From Loxodes magnus (lineage: Eukaryota > Ciliophora > Karyorelictea > Loxodida > Loxodidae): a stretch of 64,000 nt of DNA. The stretch covers positions 107,434 to 171,433 of the forward strand of contig CAMPDV010000910.1 in the NCBI GenBank assembly GCA_946699065.1. The letters run 5' to 3'. Shown here piece after piece: positions 1 through 13,739 of the stretch. The first letter of the stretch is position 1; the number at the start of each line of letters is the position of its first letter. The translations under genes were made by a program, and so were the position numbers. The notes beneath the pieces are model-generated. The model did no database searches. It worked only from the letters and a program-made list of their open reading frames with translations, and had not been told where the DNA came from.

Positions 1-479
1 ATTGTTTAAGTAAATAAAACAAAATGCTCTGGATCCATTAATAATTCTAGAATTATCTAACGCTCTTTTACATTCTTGCTTAAATTCTCTTTTTTTAACT
101 TAAATATTCTTTCCTTATAAGTGCAAGCTATTTGGTTCTTTTCTAAAGTCAATTCCAAAAATGTCTTCATTGCATAGTACCTTATCTACCAATTCTGCAC
201 TAACTTACGGGTTTTTTATCATGTGTTTTAGAAGATAGCATGCTCTAAATCTTAAGTCTATTTTTTCTTTCAAAACAATATCTCAAAATTAGTAAAAATT
301 TTATTTTGAGTATTGTCTAACTAAATCACATGCAAGAACATCTAGACTCGTAATCTAATAATCTTTTTATAGTTGAGCTTCTGATTTATCCAACCTTTTC
401 CTCATAAGAAAAACTCCTTTATAATAGAGATCGCTTCTGACCCTATAACTCCAACTCCAAACGTCAAGGCAATTATTCA

Positions 480-1217
480 TTAAGCAACTTTTAAAATCTT
501 ACATAGAATTCCAAAATATTCGGTTTCTTTGCTATCTGGAATATTCTCCAGAATCATCAAACTAAATCTTAAGTAAAAATCTAGTTCTGGACCTCCAATC
601 CTATTTTTATTTTTATTTTTATTTACTAACTTTAAGCTATCATTTATTTTTAAAATGAGCTCTTCTTTTGTTTTTTCATTTATAAAGGAGTTTTACTCGT
701 TCTTCTAAAGCAACATAGCCAATAACTCAGGAATATTTCGTACAAGCTACTCTTTCAAAAGCAAAAACCATCCTTCAGCATACTTATGGGAAATAATTTA
801 AATGAATTGATTTATAAGAACTAATGGATCATTGATATTGGCAAACTTATTCTTTTGAATTGTTTGAATTCCTTGTAGAACTTTATCCATCTTTTATTCA
901 TTCAAACCTTCCTATAGGAGCTACAATCCTTCTTGATAAATCTTTTGTTCCTTATTAACGAAAATTTGTTAATTTTCTTGATATTTCTAATTTATATAAT
1001 TGCTTAACCCTTATTTTGATACTGGCTAATTACTCTACTTATCTTTATTTTTTTAATCTTTAAATTTTTTATCCTGAGAACCACAACAATCTCTCCTTTT
1101 AGCTTCATCCTTTTCTAAATATTTAGCTTATCTCTCTTATTAGAAATAAGCTTAATTTTTTAATCTATAAGATTCATTTAATTATTCTAGCACTTTGTAA
1201 TTGCATGCCTTTTTGAA
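480..1217 (-). CDS. Unknown helical protein, 246-codon open frame, possibly broken at its 3' end
   Basis: On the minus strand, with TAA/TAG as Gln, no TGA occurs from 1217 down to 480. The reading is Gln-, Lys- and Leu-rich and looks like a real helical protein: a charged N-terminal half (KYLEKDEAKRRDCC), then segments such as DPLVLINQFIQIISHKYAEG and NIPELLAMLLQ that resemble armadillo/HEAT-type helices, although no family is recognised. Tryptophan in AEGW is written TGG. The frame ends at TGA 477-479, but protein-like reading continues past it to another TGA at 402-404, so the 3' part may be broken or read through. Upstream it is bounded by TGA at 1218-1220 and no convincing ATG was chosen. 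Open frames of this length can arise by chance here; the composition is the main support. Confidence 0.45.
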
Positions 1218-1429
1218 TCAGCAAAATAAGAAATGTTTTGAAGGAAGTTATAATATTCAAATTGTTGAGATTACTATAAAGAGATCTTTATCTAATTATT
1301 TGGAACTTGCTCATCTTATGAATCTAGGAAAGTTTAACTCTCTTTATGATTCTTGTATTCATATTCATTCATTTAATTACTTGAAGTTTAGAGTTCATCC
1401 CTTTCTAGTGTCTTTTAATGGTTATTAAT

Positions 1430-3400
1430 CGTCTTCATAAAGAAAGGCGAACAAAATCGGATTAAAAGAACATGTGACTTTAAGAATTCATTTGTCTAGC
1501 TTTATTACTGAAAGCTTTGATAGTTTCTCAGAACTTAACTGAAAAGATAGCAATTTGAATTGCAAATTCCAGTAAACATTTTATTATCTTAAAGACTAAA
1601 TTCTCTTAAATACCTTAAATTATATAAAACATTAAATAAAATCAATTAATATTAGCTTTATCATCTATAACTGTAAAAGCTAATTGTCTAAATAATTAAT
1701 AAATAAATCATTTTATACTCTAACTCTATAGACCTAAAACTAATTAAAGTCAGTTAGCTTTAAATTAAGTATATTAAATAGATTTAATTCTTAAATATAG
1801 TAAAAAGAAAAAGAATCTAATGAATCACAATTAAAAAGCTAATAAATAGATAAGTAACAAAGTATCAAATTGAAAAACAGCTAATTTATACATGATAAGC
1901 ATTAAATTTATTAATTTTAATAGGTTTTGCTGATAGCATCCTATTTGATATCCAAATAAACTTATAAAATAAACAGAAATTTACTTATTTTTGACACTGC
2001 TTAAAATAAATCTAATAATTAAGTCTAAAAGCTTTTATTTTCTATTTTACTGAGAGTATTTTAAGTTCCTAACTGAATAATATAATTAAGATACTAATTG
2101 TAATACTAATTGAAGAGATTCTACATAATTAAAAATAAATTATTAGTTTTATAACAAATTCTTCCCTAAAAAAGAAAATCTAAAGAAGACAGTCTTTTAA
2201 TAAGCTCAAAAAATAGATTTAAACTAAAAAAGTTTTTTATTAGTTAAAGAAGGAAAATAATTACTATTTAATATATTATTTTCACTAAAATATCTTAATA
2301 ATAAAAATTAAATAAATAAGCAAAAGAAGGTTATTATTGTAATAAAATAAGGTTTAAAGGTTTTAATAATAGTAGAATCATATATCTAATATAATAAAAT
2401 ATAATAATTTCTATAATTAAGGTAATAATAATTAAGATTATATATATATTATATTTAATAAAAAGTAAAGCATAAGATAAAAGAAAAACTTATTTTAACT
2501 AGTTAACTTTATTTAAATTATATTAGATGTATTATCTAATTTCTACTATTCAGATACTCACTAAATTTAGCAATTATAATAAAATGTCTTAATGAACTAA
2601 AGAAAAATTAAGTTTCTAATTATTTTAATAAATCTATTTGAAACTAAAATTAAGACAAGCTCTAATAACTATAAAGAAGCTAGCTTATATAATAAGAATA
2701 AAATAAAGCTAAACATTTATTAATCAAAAATGTTATAATTTATCTTAATTAATTATAAGCCTTTAGCTTTACTTAGTTACATGTCTTTAGGATTTTAAGA
2801 CTAAGAATTATCTTTATTTATAAGGTATTTTAGTAGATAAAATTAAGGCTAATTTTTAATAATGCTAGATGTTGCTGTTAGAAAATAAAATTGAAGCTAG
2901 TTAAAATTATTAAAGATAAGCTAGCATGACTAATATGATTAAAACTAGATGATAATCTTAAATCATAAAATCTAATAAAATGAGGAATTCATTAAATAGA
3001 ACAAAATAAATTATACCTAGAAAATTCAAGCAAAGTTATAAATATTTAAGTTAAAGCTGAAATTCCAGAATGCAATTCTGAAGAAGATTCCTTCAAGGGC
3101 TGAGAAGTTATATGAAGAAACTAATTAATAATTAAATTTTAGGAAAGATAAATAAAATAGCATAGAATTAAAAGATTACATGAGAGGGACAACAATAACG
3201 AAAATAATAATTTAGAGATATTAAGTTGCTACAAAATTAAAAGAATGCATAAATCTATTTAAAAAGTTATTCTGTGTAATTTTTCTGCTAGATATCAGTG
3301 CTAAAAGAAGAAAGAAATTTAAAACATGCTTAATATTAAGCATGACTATGATCAGAAAACTAGATAAAAAGGCTGAAAAATCTCAAAATCAAATGATACA
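1430..3400. other. AT-rich stretch, no gene seen
   Basis: The sequence is dominated by runs of A, T and TAA/TTA with very little G or C on either strand. I saw no motif, tandem repeat or convincing coding composition. Confidence 0.5.
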
Positions 3401-3408
3401 AGTTTAAA

Positions 3409-4200
3409 ATGAGTAGAATTAGCATTCATTATATTGCTGTAGAAATTCGCAGGAAATATATTAGCGCAGGAATTAGCTCTATTTGCGAATTCTAAAGAAG
3501 TTATGATAATTTCGGATGCGGTTCTTTGGTTTATTTAAGCTTTTAACGTTTTTTCAAACCTAAATTTTAATTTTATTTTTGCCTTTATTTATTCAAAAAA
3601 GCTGATTACGCATTTCTTTAATTCTTAAGTGCTTCTCTTTCCTATTTGTACATTTTCATAGTTCTTCTATTTCTTAAAATTATAAGTTTGCTTAAAAAAC
3701 TCCAACAGCTGAGAAATATAATATCTTAGAATAGCTCTTAAGATATTAATATTTGTAGGTCAATGAAGACTAACTTATATAAATAGGTTATTATCTTCTA
3801 TTATCTTCCAGTACCTATAGGTATTTATTTACTTACTTAAAATTTTGAAAATTCAGTTTTCTCTGATTTATTATAAACTTTAATCTCTTTATTAAAACTT
3901 TCCTAAATTGATGGATTCTTAAATCTTACTACCTTAGTAATTAAGATTCTTATAGGTTTATGCTTCTAATTTTTCTAAATTAATAAATACTTACTCTTTT
4001 ATTATTGCATGCCTCGTGCTATATAGATTGTCTTTTGTCTTGTTTACACTTTTTATATTGTTCCATCTTTCATGAATTTGATTCTTCATTTTAGCTCTAA
4101 TAGGATATTTCTATAGGAATGTTTAGTTTTATATGTAATTATTCAGGCTACATTTTTTTGGAAAATAAAGTGTTAAAATATCTATTTTCTGCTTACTTGA
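3409..4200 (+). CDS. Doubtful 263-codon open frame, hydrophobic
   Basis: With TAA/TAG as Gln, an ATG at 3409 opens a frame of 263 codons ending at TGA 4198-4200. The first 60 residues look the most protein-like (ISAGISSICEFQRSYDNFGC), and they lie in a locally G+C-richer patch around 3440-3540. The rest is strongly hydrophobic with several possible membrane segments. T-rich DNA automatically gives hydrophobic translations and one-stop-codon frames of this length are expected by chance in the window, so this could be spurious. No family is recognised. Confidence 0.25.
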
Positions 4201-5115
4201 AAAGCTTAAACCACCCCATTAAATTTGTAATAAATGAAGATTTCACTGTAATAAAGGTTACTTATGAACTGTTTTCCTAAGCTCTATTTTAATAAATAGA
4301 CACTTACATTTGTTTAATTTTTAAATTAAATTAATTAAAAAAGGAAAAGCTGAACATTAACTTATTAAAGCAAATAATTATCTTCTTAATAAAACTTACT
4401 AAACAATTCCATAGTTGTAGAGATTAAATCTTATTATAGGAGAGCTATAGAATCAGTTAAGTCTTCTATTTTTTTGATACTATATTCACAAGTTGTGACA
4501 GTTAGTATATAAGATTGAAAAAAGAGATTTAATTCTTAATAGAATAATATAAACATTAAAAGTAACAAGTCAAGATTAAGATAACAACACTTTAATATCC
4601 TTAATATATACATTTATAACCTAATTCAAATGCAACTTAAAGGTGTGATATTCAAGCTCCACTTAAAATTTTATATCCTATCTGCTGAGACATCGACCCT
4701 TAAAAAATGTTCTGGACTTAATTTAAAGAAATAATTTTTAAACAGCAATGAAGATTCCAGAAAAGATGCTTAAAAATATCGAAGTTAAATGAAGAGATAA
4801 TCTGAAAGTTTTAAATTAAATTCAAGGATTTTCTAGAAGTGAAACCTCAATAAGGCGGAACATCAAGAACTAAAAAATTAAAAATAACTAAGAGGCAGTA
4901 GAGGTGGAAAAAGGAATAGTTTAAGATCATAATATAGATAGGAATAATGTCTTAAGCTTACAAGTTAAATTTGATTTATCTAATAATTTTTAACTTATTG
5001 AATTATTTAGAATAAGATCATTAGCTTGCTTGATTATCTTTCAAACATTATTTAAATTTGAATCTTCTAGTTATAAGCATTAAACCAAAATAATAGAATC
5101 ATATTATATAAATAA
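4200..5115. other. Intergenic stretch before the inverted duplication
   Basis: A mixed AT-rich sequence. The part around 4,660-4,920 is less extreme in composition and may hold a short coding scrap, but no frame is convincing on either strand. The left arm of the inverted duplication begins at its right edge. Confidence 0.4.
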
Positions 5116-8100
5116 GAGGGTTATTAAAATAATAATAATGAGACTAAAGTTTAGATAAAGAGAGTTAGTACTATTTAAAGAATAAGGAAAATAATAATTA
5201 GTAGATTATTAAACTAAAAGTATTTCTATTAATTAATATATTAATATATCTTTAATATACATCTTAATTAAATTAAACAAAACTTACTTCTTCACTTTAA
5301 TTCAACAATAGAACATTTAACTGGGACCAATCAAACTTCCAATGCCTTAGAAATTTTAATTCAAACTTTATCTGCGTCTAAACTAACTGAGAAACTATTC
5401 CAAAATTAGAATTGGAGACTTAGCTTATTAAATAAGAATGATTATGATAATTTACAAATAAGAAAGTTTAAGTCATAATCTAAAAGAAATTAACAGATAT
5501 TACTAAATTAAAATCTTAAGACTTTAAGGATTTACTGAAGCTATTAGAAACTATTTTTATTTGAAAGAGAAAAACATTTAATTGGGCAGAATAAGTATAA
5601 AGCACTATAAAATATTCGCTGAAAGTAAAATCAAGAAATATAAAATAAAAAAGAAGAAAGAAGAAAGTATTATAATCAGATTAAATTTCATTTAGAGACT
5701 CAGAAAAATCTTCTCAAAAAGAAAGAAATGCCTCATTAAATAATTACGAAAGTGACAAAAATAGATAATAAAAATAATTTAAGACCATAAAAATGAGCTA
5801 CAGCTTTCAATTCTATAAATGGAAAGAGAAAAATAGAATTAAGAGAGATATTTATTGTAATAAAAGATAAGAAATAAGACATAGAAAAAGACAGCTAAAT
5901 GAAATCAATCTAGAAAGCCAATTTTAATTTTCTCTAGTAAAATTCTGTTAGCATCTACTCATAGAAAGTGACTGAAGGATTTTTAGCAACTATTTCACAA
6001 AATTTTTTAAGATATCTTAAGTTTAAATTAGGATTATAAAACTTACCTTTGTATCTTGCAAAAACTGAAGAAATGTAAAAAAGATAAATGCCATAATATA
6101 AATTTTTAATTTAACTATATTTAATTATTATTCTTAGCAATCTTTAAAATATAAACTTTATAAATAATAGATAGAAACACTAAAATAATCTATAACTACT
6201 AAATACATTTAATTATAAGGAAATGTCTATAGCTAAAATAATAAAGTATTATAACTAAATAAAGGAAATTAATAATAAAATTAAAGTTAAAAATAATAGC
6301 ATTAGTAAGCTTATATATAATTTAATTAAGGCTAAATAACTAATACTAAGAAGCTTAGTATCTTAAAATTAACTAACAAATTAAATATTCCTTTCTTAAG
6401 TTAATCTTAATCAATAGATATCTTATATTACTATCATTACTATTTATTTTAATATTATATTATTTATTTTTACTTATTAAACCACAGTTTCATTAAAATA
6501 CTTGAATGAACTACATTAGCTGAAAACTATCTTAAAATATTAGAAAGATATTAAAGATTTTAAAATAAAATATATGAAACACTATGCTTGATACACAATT
6601 AGAATAATTTAATATAAGATTATAGATATAATCACTTATATAACAAACTATTATAAATTCTTTTACCTCTAGTATTTAAATAGAGTCTTAATTTTGGATA
6701 TAAGATTTATTAATAGAATCTACAGTTAAGCCTTAATTATTTTGTGGTTAACTCATAAGAAAGAATTTAAATAAAAATAAGAAATACTTATAAATTTAGA
6801 ATAACAAACAAAAAAATAAAACTTAGAATATTAAAACTAGAATGGTAATTATTATTTCTATAGAGCTAAGATTTTTCTTTAATTTTAAGATTCTTTTTTA
6901 TTTAAATATATTGATATATTTAAATAACTTTAATTATCTCTTAACTTTAATTCTACTCTAAAAATTTGTTTTAGATGTAATCTAGCTTAATAACTTTTTT
7001 AATTCTAGTTAATTTTAAAATTTGAAATCAAATAAAATGGATATTATTCAAATTACAACATAGAAATACTAATATATATAAAAAAATAAAGATTAGCAAC
7101 ATTAGAAAATAAAGAAGAGATGAAAGATTGATCTTTCTATTTAAAATAACTAAATTGATAGAAGATTCTTATTCTATAGCCTATCTGATACTTTTACACT
7201 GAAAAAATACTAGGAAAGTTTAATCTAAGTTAAAGAGCAAAAGCTAAAATAGAATTAGGAAATCTAGAGACTTCTTCAGTGTATTTTTTTCTAATTGATC
7301 AAAGATTAAGTTAGCTTTGATCAGCAAGAAAAAAAGGCATCTCCTTAAAAGTATATTATTTATAGTATTAAAGATTAGGAAAGCAAATAGATTGGAACTA
7401 TCTTTCGATCAAAAAATACTTAAAGGCAAAAGGTGATAAGGCCTGAAAATTTTAATAGGAGTAGAATTAAGTTAATGACTTTAAGGTGAGTTAATTTTAC
7501 CAAATATTGAAAGAGTCAAAGGTTTTATCAAACTTTGAGACATTTTAGAAGAGTCTGGATTTTCCATTGCAATTAAAATTCTGAAAACCACTAAAACTTC
7601 CTGTTGATACTAAATTAAACTGAATCTCATTAAGTTCATAAAAAGTAGAGTTTATGCATATCTTATAGCAAATAAAGAATGCTGTAAGTATTATTTATTT
7701 AGATGCTTCTTGAACTTGCCAAGCTTTTTGATCTTAAAAGTTAAAGAGGATTAGTTTTATAAAAGCTGAAAAAATAGCAGTTATAGAATTTAAAAGCAAT
7801 TAAGAGCTGAAAACGGATTCTAAGAGATAATTTATAGCTTAGAAGCAAAATTTAAATAAATTTAAAGAGACAATAGAAAAGCAATTCTTTTTTTAACAAG
7901 CTAGATTTCAAGTGTTCTTAATTCCTCACAAGTAATTTTGGAATTTTTAAGATAATTTATAAAGTACAAATCTAATTAATAAAGTAGAGAAAGCCTAGTA
8001 AAGATAGAGATATTAAAGCTTGACAGAAAAAAATTATAATTGTAAGCGAAACTTGTAAGTTTCTTTGTAAATTCTAAAGAATTAAGAAAAGCAAATTCAT

Positions 8101-9250
8101 GGGTCTGAGTGATAGGGAGAGAGTTGATAGGTTGTAATTACTTTAGAACATTTGCCTAATGTAAATAATCCCTTTATAAATAAGAAGAAGAAAACTCTGT
8201 TGTTTCTTTAATAAGCTTTAGAAAAATCAGGATTATGTATTTAGTATAAAAAATAAAATTTCCCTTGTAAAAATATGGAATAGTCAGTAGCTTTAAAAAA
8301 GCACCCGAAGATTAAATTAAACTAAATTGGAGCTTTTAACATTCAAACTCAAACGTGCGCTAATTTTATGCAAGTTAATTCTAAGAAATTTTGATTGACA
8401 TTCCTTAGAAATAAAAGTACAAAAAAAGAAAGCAATTGATTACTCTAAATAATTTAGTAGGGCTTGAGAGCTTATATATTAAAAGATATCTGAATTTTTA
8501 CTCAAAAATGACATAAATAACAAAAAATTTCACTAAGAGGAAAGTGTATGGTTTCTAGCATATCCTGCTAGAAAATCTAAGCAAGTGCTCAGTTTACTAT
8601 AAGAATATTATAGCATTATAAATGATGACAATTAGGACAAATTTAATAAAGGCTGCAGAAAAAAACTACTTATCAAAAAATTTAGAAACGACAAATTGAG
8701 AGATTTTTAAATGACTGCAACTAAAATAGAGACCTAATTACTAGGAGTGGAAAAAAATTAGCTGCTAACTTTATAAAATATTTGAAAAACTCAAGAAGAT
8801 TAGTAGTCAATAAATCCAATCAAAAGCGTAAAAAATAAATCCTATGAAATAATAAAATCAATTATCCTGGCGCTTCGGTTTTTATAGGGAACTCAGGAAT
8901 ACTTTAGAAAATTTTTTCAAGAAATTAACGAAGCGTAGTATTTAATCAAATAGATCTTATCAAATATTTTGATTATTTCAACCTAGTTTAAATTAAATCA
9001 AGGGCTGAAAACTGCAAAATTAGCTTATCATTTTGATTGGATAAAGCAAAAGTTTATAAAAGAAATAGTAATCGTACAAAATTCTAAAAAACAATTTTTA
9101 AAGTTGCTTGAGAATTTCTCAAAAGAGTAATTGAAAGGAATTTTTGGCTTTTGCTAACATTTAGAATCAATTCCTGGATAAATTAATACGAGTATATCAA
9201 AACAAATAATAAAATCTTGATTAGCTATTAATGATAAATGAATAATTCTA
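5115..9250 (+). repeat. Left arm of a large inverted duplication
   Basis: This arm is the diverged reverse complement of 17600-21705. Direct reading shows long matches, for example 5130-5260 against 21540-21690, 6880-7060 against 19830-20010, and 8950-9240 against 17620-17890. The outer boundary is placed where similarity stops, just left of the stretch AATAATAATGAGACTAAAG, and the inner boundary near 9250. Small insertions and deletions are frequent, so the duplication is old. The arm carries a degraded gene (7037-9217) and, nearer the outer end (5280-6060), another coding-like block. The arrangement recalls long terminal inverted repeats of large ciliate germline elements, but no transposase or integrase was recognised. 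Confidence 0.85.
7037..9217 (+). pseudogene. Degraded gene of unknown function, left-arm copy
   Basis: An ATG at 7037 followed by MDIIQITTQK is preserved in the right-arm copy. The reading frame shifts several times, but where the two copies are compared in the best frame many differences are silent. Around 7250-7350 they include Ser TCT/TCA, Asp GAC/GAT, Ser AGT/AGC, Lys AAG/AAA and Ser AGC/TCC. This indicates that the ancestor coded for protein. The product would be a Lys/Leu/Ser-rich helical protein of several hundred residues, with pieces such as VLSNFETF, KNMEQSVALKKHPKIK and LNNLVGL. No family is recognised. The last open block, 8786-9217, ends at TGA 9218-9220, but its frame may not be the authentic one. 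Frameshifts relative to the right arm make it a pseudogene. Confidence 0.6.
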
Positions 9251-11650
9251 TCTTTGCTTATTATTTAAGCTAAATTATTACATAATTTTTAATTATAGAC
9301 TGATTGAGTAATAATAGAAGGGTTACATTTGGTAATTTGATTAGTTAATATTACTTAATTGGTAGATTTAAAGTATTTCTATTAATGATTTGTGATAATA
9401 AAAATAAAGTTAATATTTAGTTAATTACTTCTAACTATGACTAAGATTGCTTATTAATGTATGTACTAAATTAGATTCTAAACATAGAAGTCTATAACTA
9501 TTTTACTTACTGATTTAATTAAAGTTATTCATATAAATCTAAGATTTATTTGATATTAGTAGCTTTATCTTGGTATTTAAATAATTCCAGTCTAATATTA
9601 AAGATATAATTGGTATATTTGTAAGATAATTTCTAGTTAGTAAGATAAATTAACTTAAGATATTATAAAGCTACTTATTAAATATACCTTAAAAGAAATA
9701 ACTATAATAATAACTAACTACTAAAATACTACAGTCATTCTTTTAAATTTATCTATTATCTTCCTAATACAAACATACCCTTTTTATACTCTATTTAAGC
9801 AGTTCATTAATTAGATTTATAGATATTAGTATCTTTATAGCTTTAACTAGAAAAAGCTTTTCTTAAGTTTGTATGTAAATTCTATATCATAAAAAAGTAA
9901 ATGATCTTTAGTATTATTTAATTTAGATTCTAAAAAATAATCCTAAAATCAGAAAATTTTCGTCAAGCTTAGATTAAAAAATCAATGATGCTAAAGTGAA
10001 TAATTTGAACATTTATAAGCAAAAAAAGATGTGAATTAGTTACTAAAATTAATAGATTATAAAGCAAAAGAAAGAATGATTCACTAAAAATGGTTATAGT
10101 TTATTAGTCTTAAATTCCATTCTACTTTATGCTTAAAAATAGAAGCTAAATGGATATAAGAAATTTTAGAAATAGGGAATAATAAATTTTAGCAAAAGCA
10201 GTTGAATTAGATGAAGAGTAGATAGGAGAGTATTATTCTTTTGGAATGAATGAAAATTGATTAAGATTAAAGAATAAATAAAGAGGTGTATTATGATAAA
10301 GGTATATTTAGGTTTATTTATGGTAATAAATTATAATATCTATCTATTGAATAATATCCTATCTTGTATAGCTTATAAACTGTTGATAAGAATTAAATAT
10401 TAATCTGCTTATAAGATACAAATAAATGATGAATTAATCTTAAAGTCTACAGCTATTTGATTTAAGGGGAATTTTAGAAAGCACTACAATATAGTAGGTT
10501 TGTATTGATTAAAGATAATGAATAATAAAATAGTTGTTAATGATATTAGCTGTTTAACAATTTCCCCTTGATCTTTTGATTTTTGTTTAAGGTAATATTT
10601 AATTTAAATAACATGCTAATAGAAGATAATTTTTAACTTAAGTAACTTCTTTCTTGTTAATATTAATCCTTCATTATAGCTTTATTACTTCTTAACTTCT
10701 CCTCAAATTTATAAGATTAAGATTTATTAATATAAGTGCTAAATTCTTTAGAATCATCCTTAATTTACTTCAAACAAATCTAGATAAACTTTTATTTGTT
10801 TCCAAGATATTACAAAGCATGCTTAATAGAAAAGAATTAATAATTATTAAGGGCGAAAATAATAAAATAGTCGATGGATATAAAAGTTATAATAGGTAAT
10901 ATGCAATTATCTTTGTGGATTTATAAACCCAACTAGAAATTACAACCTAAACATTTGAAGTCCATTTTATTACATTCTATTTAAGATTCTAGTATTCTCA
11001 CAATAATACTAGTAAATTTGCATCTATTTGACTAAGACTTTGACTCTTATCTTTCTCTAATAATATTGTGATATTGATATTTTCTTAAAAGGTTAGTAAA
11101 TATTTTCTTTATACAATACTATTTTTAATGTAAGTTATTGGTATTAATTAATTTTAAATAATCTTATAGTTTGCTTAGTATTAATTTTAGATAAAACTTA
11201 TTAAAATTTTACTAATTATATAGATCCTCTACATAATATTATTAACTCTTTTATATCTAACAATCATATTATATAAAAGCCATATAACTAGTTATTAAAT
11301 CAACAGCGCTAATCAATTTATTATTATTATATCAACATATCTTTAATATTCTAGTATACTTAAATCTATCCAATTTTATTTATTCTCTAATTATTCCATA
11401 ACTTCCAGCTATATCAACTATACCAATTATTCAAATTATCTTCAAAACTAAATCTATATGGCTTATTAATAATGCTTCTTAATTATACTTATAACAACAT
11501 TACAGTTCATCATTTACTAGTCTCTATTTATTATACATATTTATTCCTTATTTCAATCATTACTTCCTAACTAACCTTACTCAAACTAACCTTAACACTC
11601 AAATTTCAATTCAGTAGTACCTACTATTATTACTACCTTTTTAATCTCTT
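9250..11650. other. AT-rich centre of the inverted duplication, left part
   Basis: The stretch is almost entirely A/T-rich with simple-sequence texture. A slightly more complex piece lies near 9950-10280, but no frame or motif convinces me. It is not part of either arm. Confidence 0.4.
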
Positions 11651-12599
11651 TTCAAATTATAAAAAGAAGCTTATTTTATGCTAATTGTAAAAGAAATATC
11701 ATAAAAATATGAAAAGGTTCAACTCTATGAATAACTTTATTGTATAGCAAGCATTCATCATTAAGATTTAGCATATAACAGACTCTTGTTAAATAATTTA
11801 TATATAAGAATTTAGTTAAAGAGGTAAACTACAAGGAAATATTTATCAAAAATGCTATTGCTATTCTTATTAGAAGATTTCAGGCTGATCTAAGAAAATA
11901 ACTGAAGAACTAACCGTTTGAAATTCTAAATTTTACTTCAAGACTAGTGCTAATTATATAGAAATCAAGAAATTTGGAAAATCTTAAAACCTTTAATAAG
12001 TATTTATTGGCTACATTTATCTGATAAACTGCTAGAATTTTTAATATTCTTTCTGGCTTTTCATTTCCTAATAATAGGAAATCAATTTTTGTAAGCTAAT
12101 CACACGTAAAATTATCAAGTATACTTATAAACTGAATTTTGAATGCATTAGACTTTTTTGCAAGTCTTAATTTATTTCTTGGAATAGCTTAAATTATTTT
12201 TAGCTGCATTTTTAAAACAATAACTACGATAATTTAAATTTTAAACCTATTTGAATATTTCCTTCAAGAACTCTCTACTATTAAAACTTTATGTTACTGC
12301 TATTTTACCTAAAAGCTTTCTTACTTCATATGAATCTTTATCTAAGCTTTGTAATCTTTTTCCAGTTAGGATTTTTAAAAGAAAAAGATAATTCAGTAGT
12401 GTTAATGTCAAAATTTCTCTTTGCTTATAAAATTCTTCTACCATACTTAATGACAGATAATAGTCGATCAAATCTAGCTAATTTTATAAATCAGCAGGCA
12501 GAAGTCTTATTATAAAATGTAGAGCTGAATGAACAAGTTTACTGGTAATTTTTAACTTCTAATGCATCTAATTTTGTTAAATGGAATATTTATTCTCTT

Positions 12600-13730
12600 T
12601 TTGTTATGAAGCTAAAATACTTTCTATTATTTGGTGAATTCACTAATCACTGATTTCTTCAATGCGGTTTCTTCTATCCAGTTGCATTGTTAGAAACTTA
12701 CTTCACGACAGGATAAGCAAAGCGACATTTAGAGTAGTGTTGTTTCAAGACAGCGACCTCTTTCTATGTCTTCTACGTCTCTTTACACGCCAGACAAAAA
12801 TCAAACTCAACAGAGTCTTCTTTCCCTGCTGGTCATGCCAAGCTCGTCTCATTGGTTGGTTGAGACACTTTAAATTCTTGTATATTCTTACTAATAAATC
12901 TAAGCTAAAATAATCAAAGTTCTTAATGCTTCTTAGTATTCTAAAATATTTGGAACTTCTATCAAAGTACCTAAAAGAGTTAGCAGTTGATCATATATTA
13001 GATTTTTATTATTGGATTGAGTCAATTAAAATTTCTTTTAGAGCTTAAATATTTCCAATTTAAAGTAGTAATTAGCAAGAATACCTTTGATCACTTTATA
13101 GCATATTGTTACAGAAAGACTAGATTTTCTCTAAACTTCATCTTTAAGTAAAAATTTAGAAACTTCTAGCGTAAGCTGAGATTATTCCTTTTTAGTTACC
13201 AAACTTCTACATTAATTAGAAACCATTTTAGCTTACCTAAACTTACTATTATATGTTTAGACTATTTTAAAATTAATTAGAATCTTTCTTTATCCAAAAT
13301 CCTTATTGTAAAGAATCCTTTTATAAGAAAATAATTTTCCATTTTATTTGGAATAAGAGAAGCAAACAACAGTTAATCAAAGGCTTGAGAAACTTAAAAT
13401 GAAGATACTTTTTTATTAATTCTATTGCTATTGCTATTGCTATTTCCATTTCTATTCTGTAGCATAACATATCACTTTTTTATTTCAGAAGAAAAAATCC
13501 CAGATAACTCTTTTCCAAAGTTTTTTAGAGTCTAGAAATCTATTAATTCTAATGATTTAATCTTCTCTTCTCTTGCGCTTCTAAGCATTTACCAAGTATT
13601 TGGTATATCTGTATAAAGATTTTTTTAGGCTTAAGTTGATATTTCAATTTATTTAGTTACAATTTAAAAATTAGCTTTAATTTTTAGTAGCGTTTTGCTT
13701 AATACCTTCACTAATAGTCATTAAATTAAT
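12600..13730 (-). pseudogene. Minus-strand gene relic with a C2HC zinc-finger-like segment
   Basis: Read on the minus strand with TAA/TAG as Gln, successive frames give protein-like segments: YTDIPNTWQMLRSAREEK near 13,550-13,610, DQLLTLLGTLIEVPNILEYQ near 12,930-13,000, then FDFCLACKETQK at about 12,780. The last segment contains Cys codons at 12794-12796 and 12785-12787, His at 12737-12739 and Cys at 12725-12727, spacing C-X2-C-X15-H-X3-C, which suits zinc binding. The patch 12660-12880 is clearly richer in G+C than its surroundings, as expected for once-constrained coding DNA. Frame changes and TGA codons (one between SLA and PAGKED) indicate a broken gene. The family is not recognised and the boundaries are approximate. 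Confidence 0.45.
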
Positions 13731-13739
13731 AAATTAAAA

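Noticed and set aside
7480-7520. Two TGA codons apparently conserved between both arms
   Set aside because: The better coding frame here (ending in VLSNFETF) contains no TGA. The conserved TGAs lie out of frame.
8465-8467. TGA in the left arm opposite TGG in the right arm, taken as proof of UGA = Trp
   Set aside because: The frame giving TGA/TGG is probably wrong. In the adjacent frame the differences around it are silent (CTA/TTA, AAT/AAC, GTA/GTT, AGC/AGT), so the pair reads Glu/Gly.
12289-12515. Short standard-code open frames on both strands here and elsewhere (for example 1201-1428, 23060-23341, 35955-36191, 62703-62915)
   Set aside because: They lie opposite or out of phase with better minus- or plus-strand readings in the ciliate code, and have no motifs of their own.
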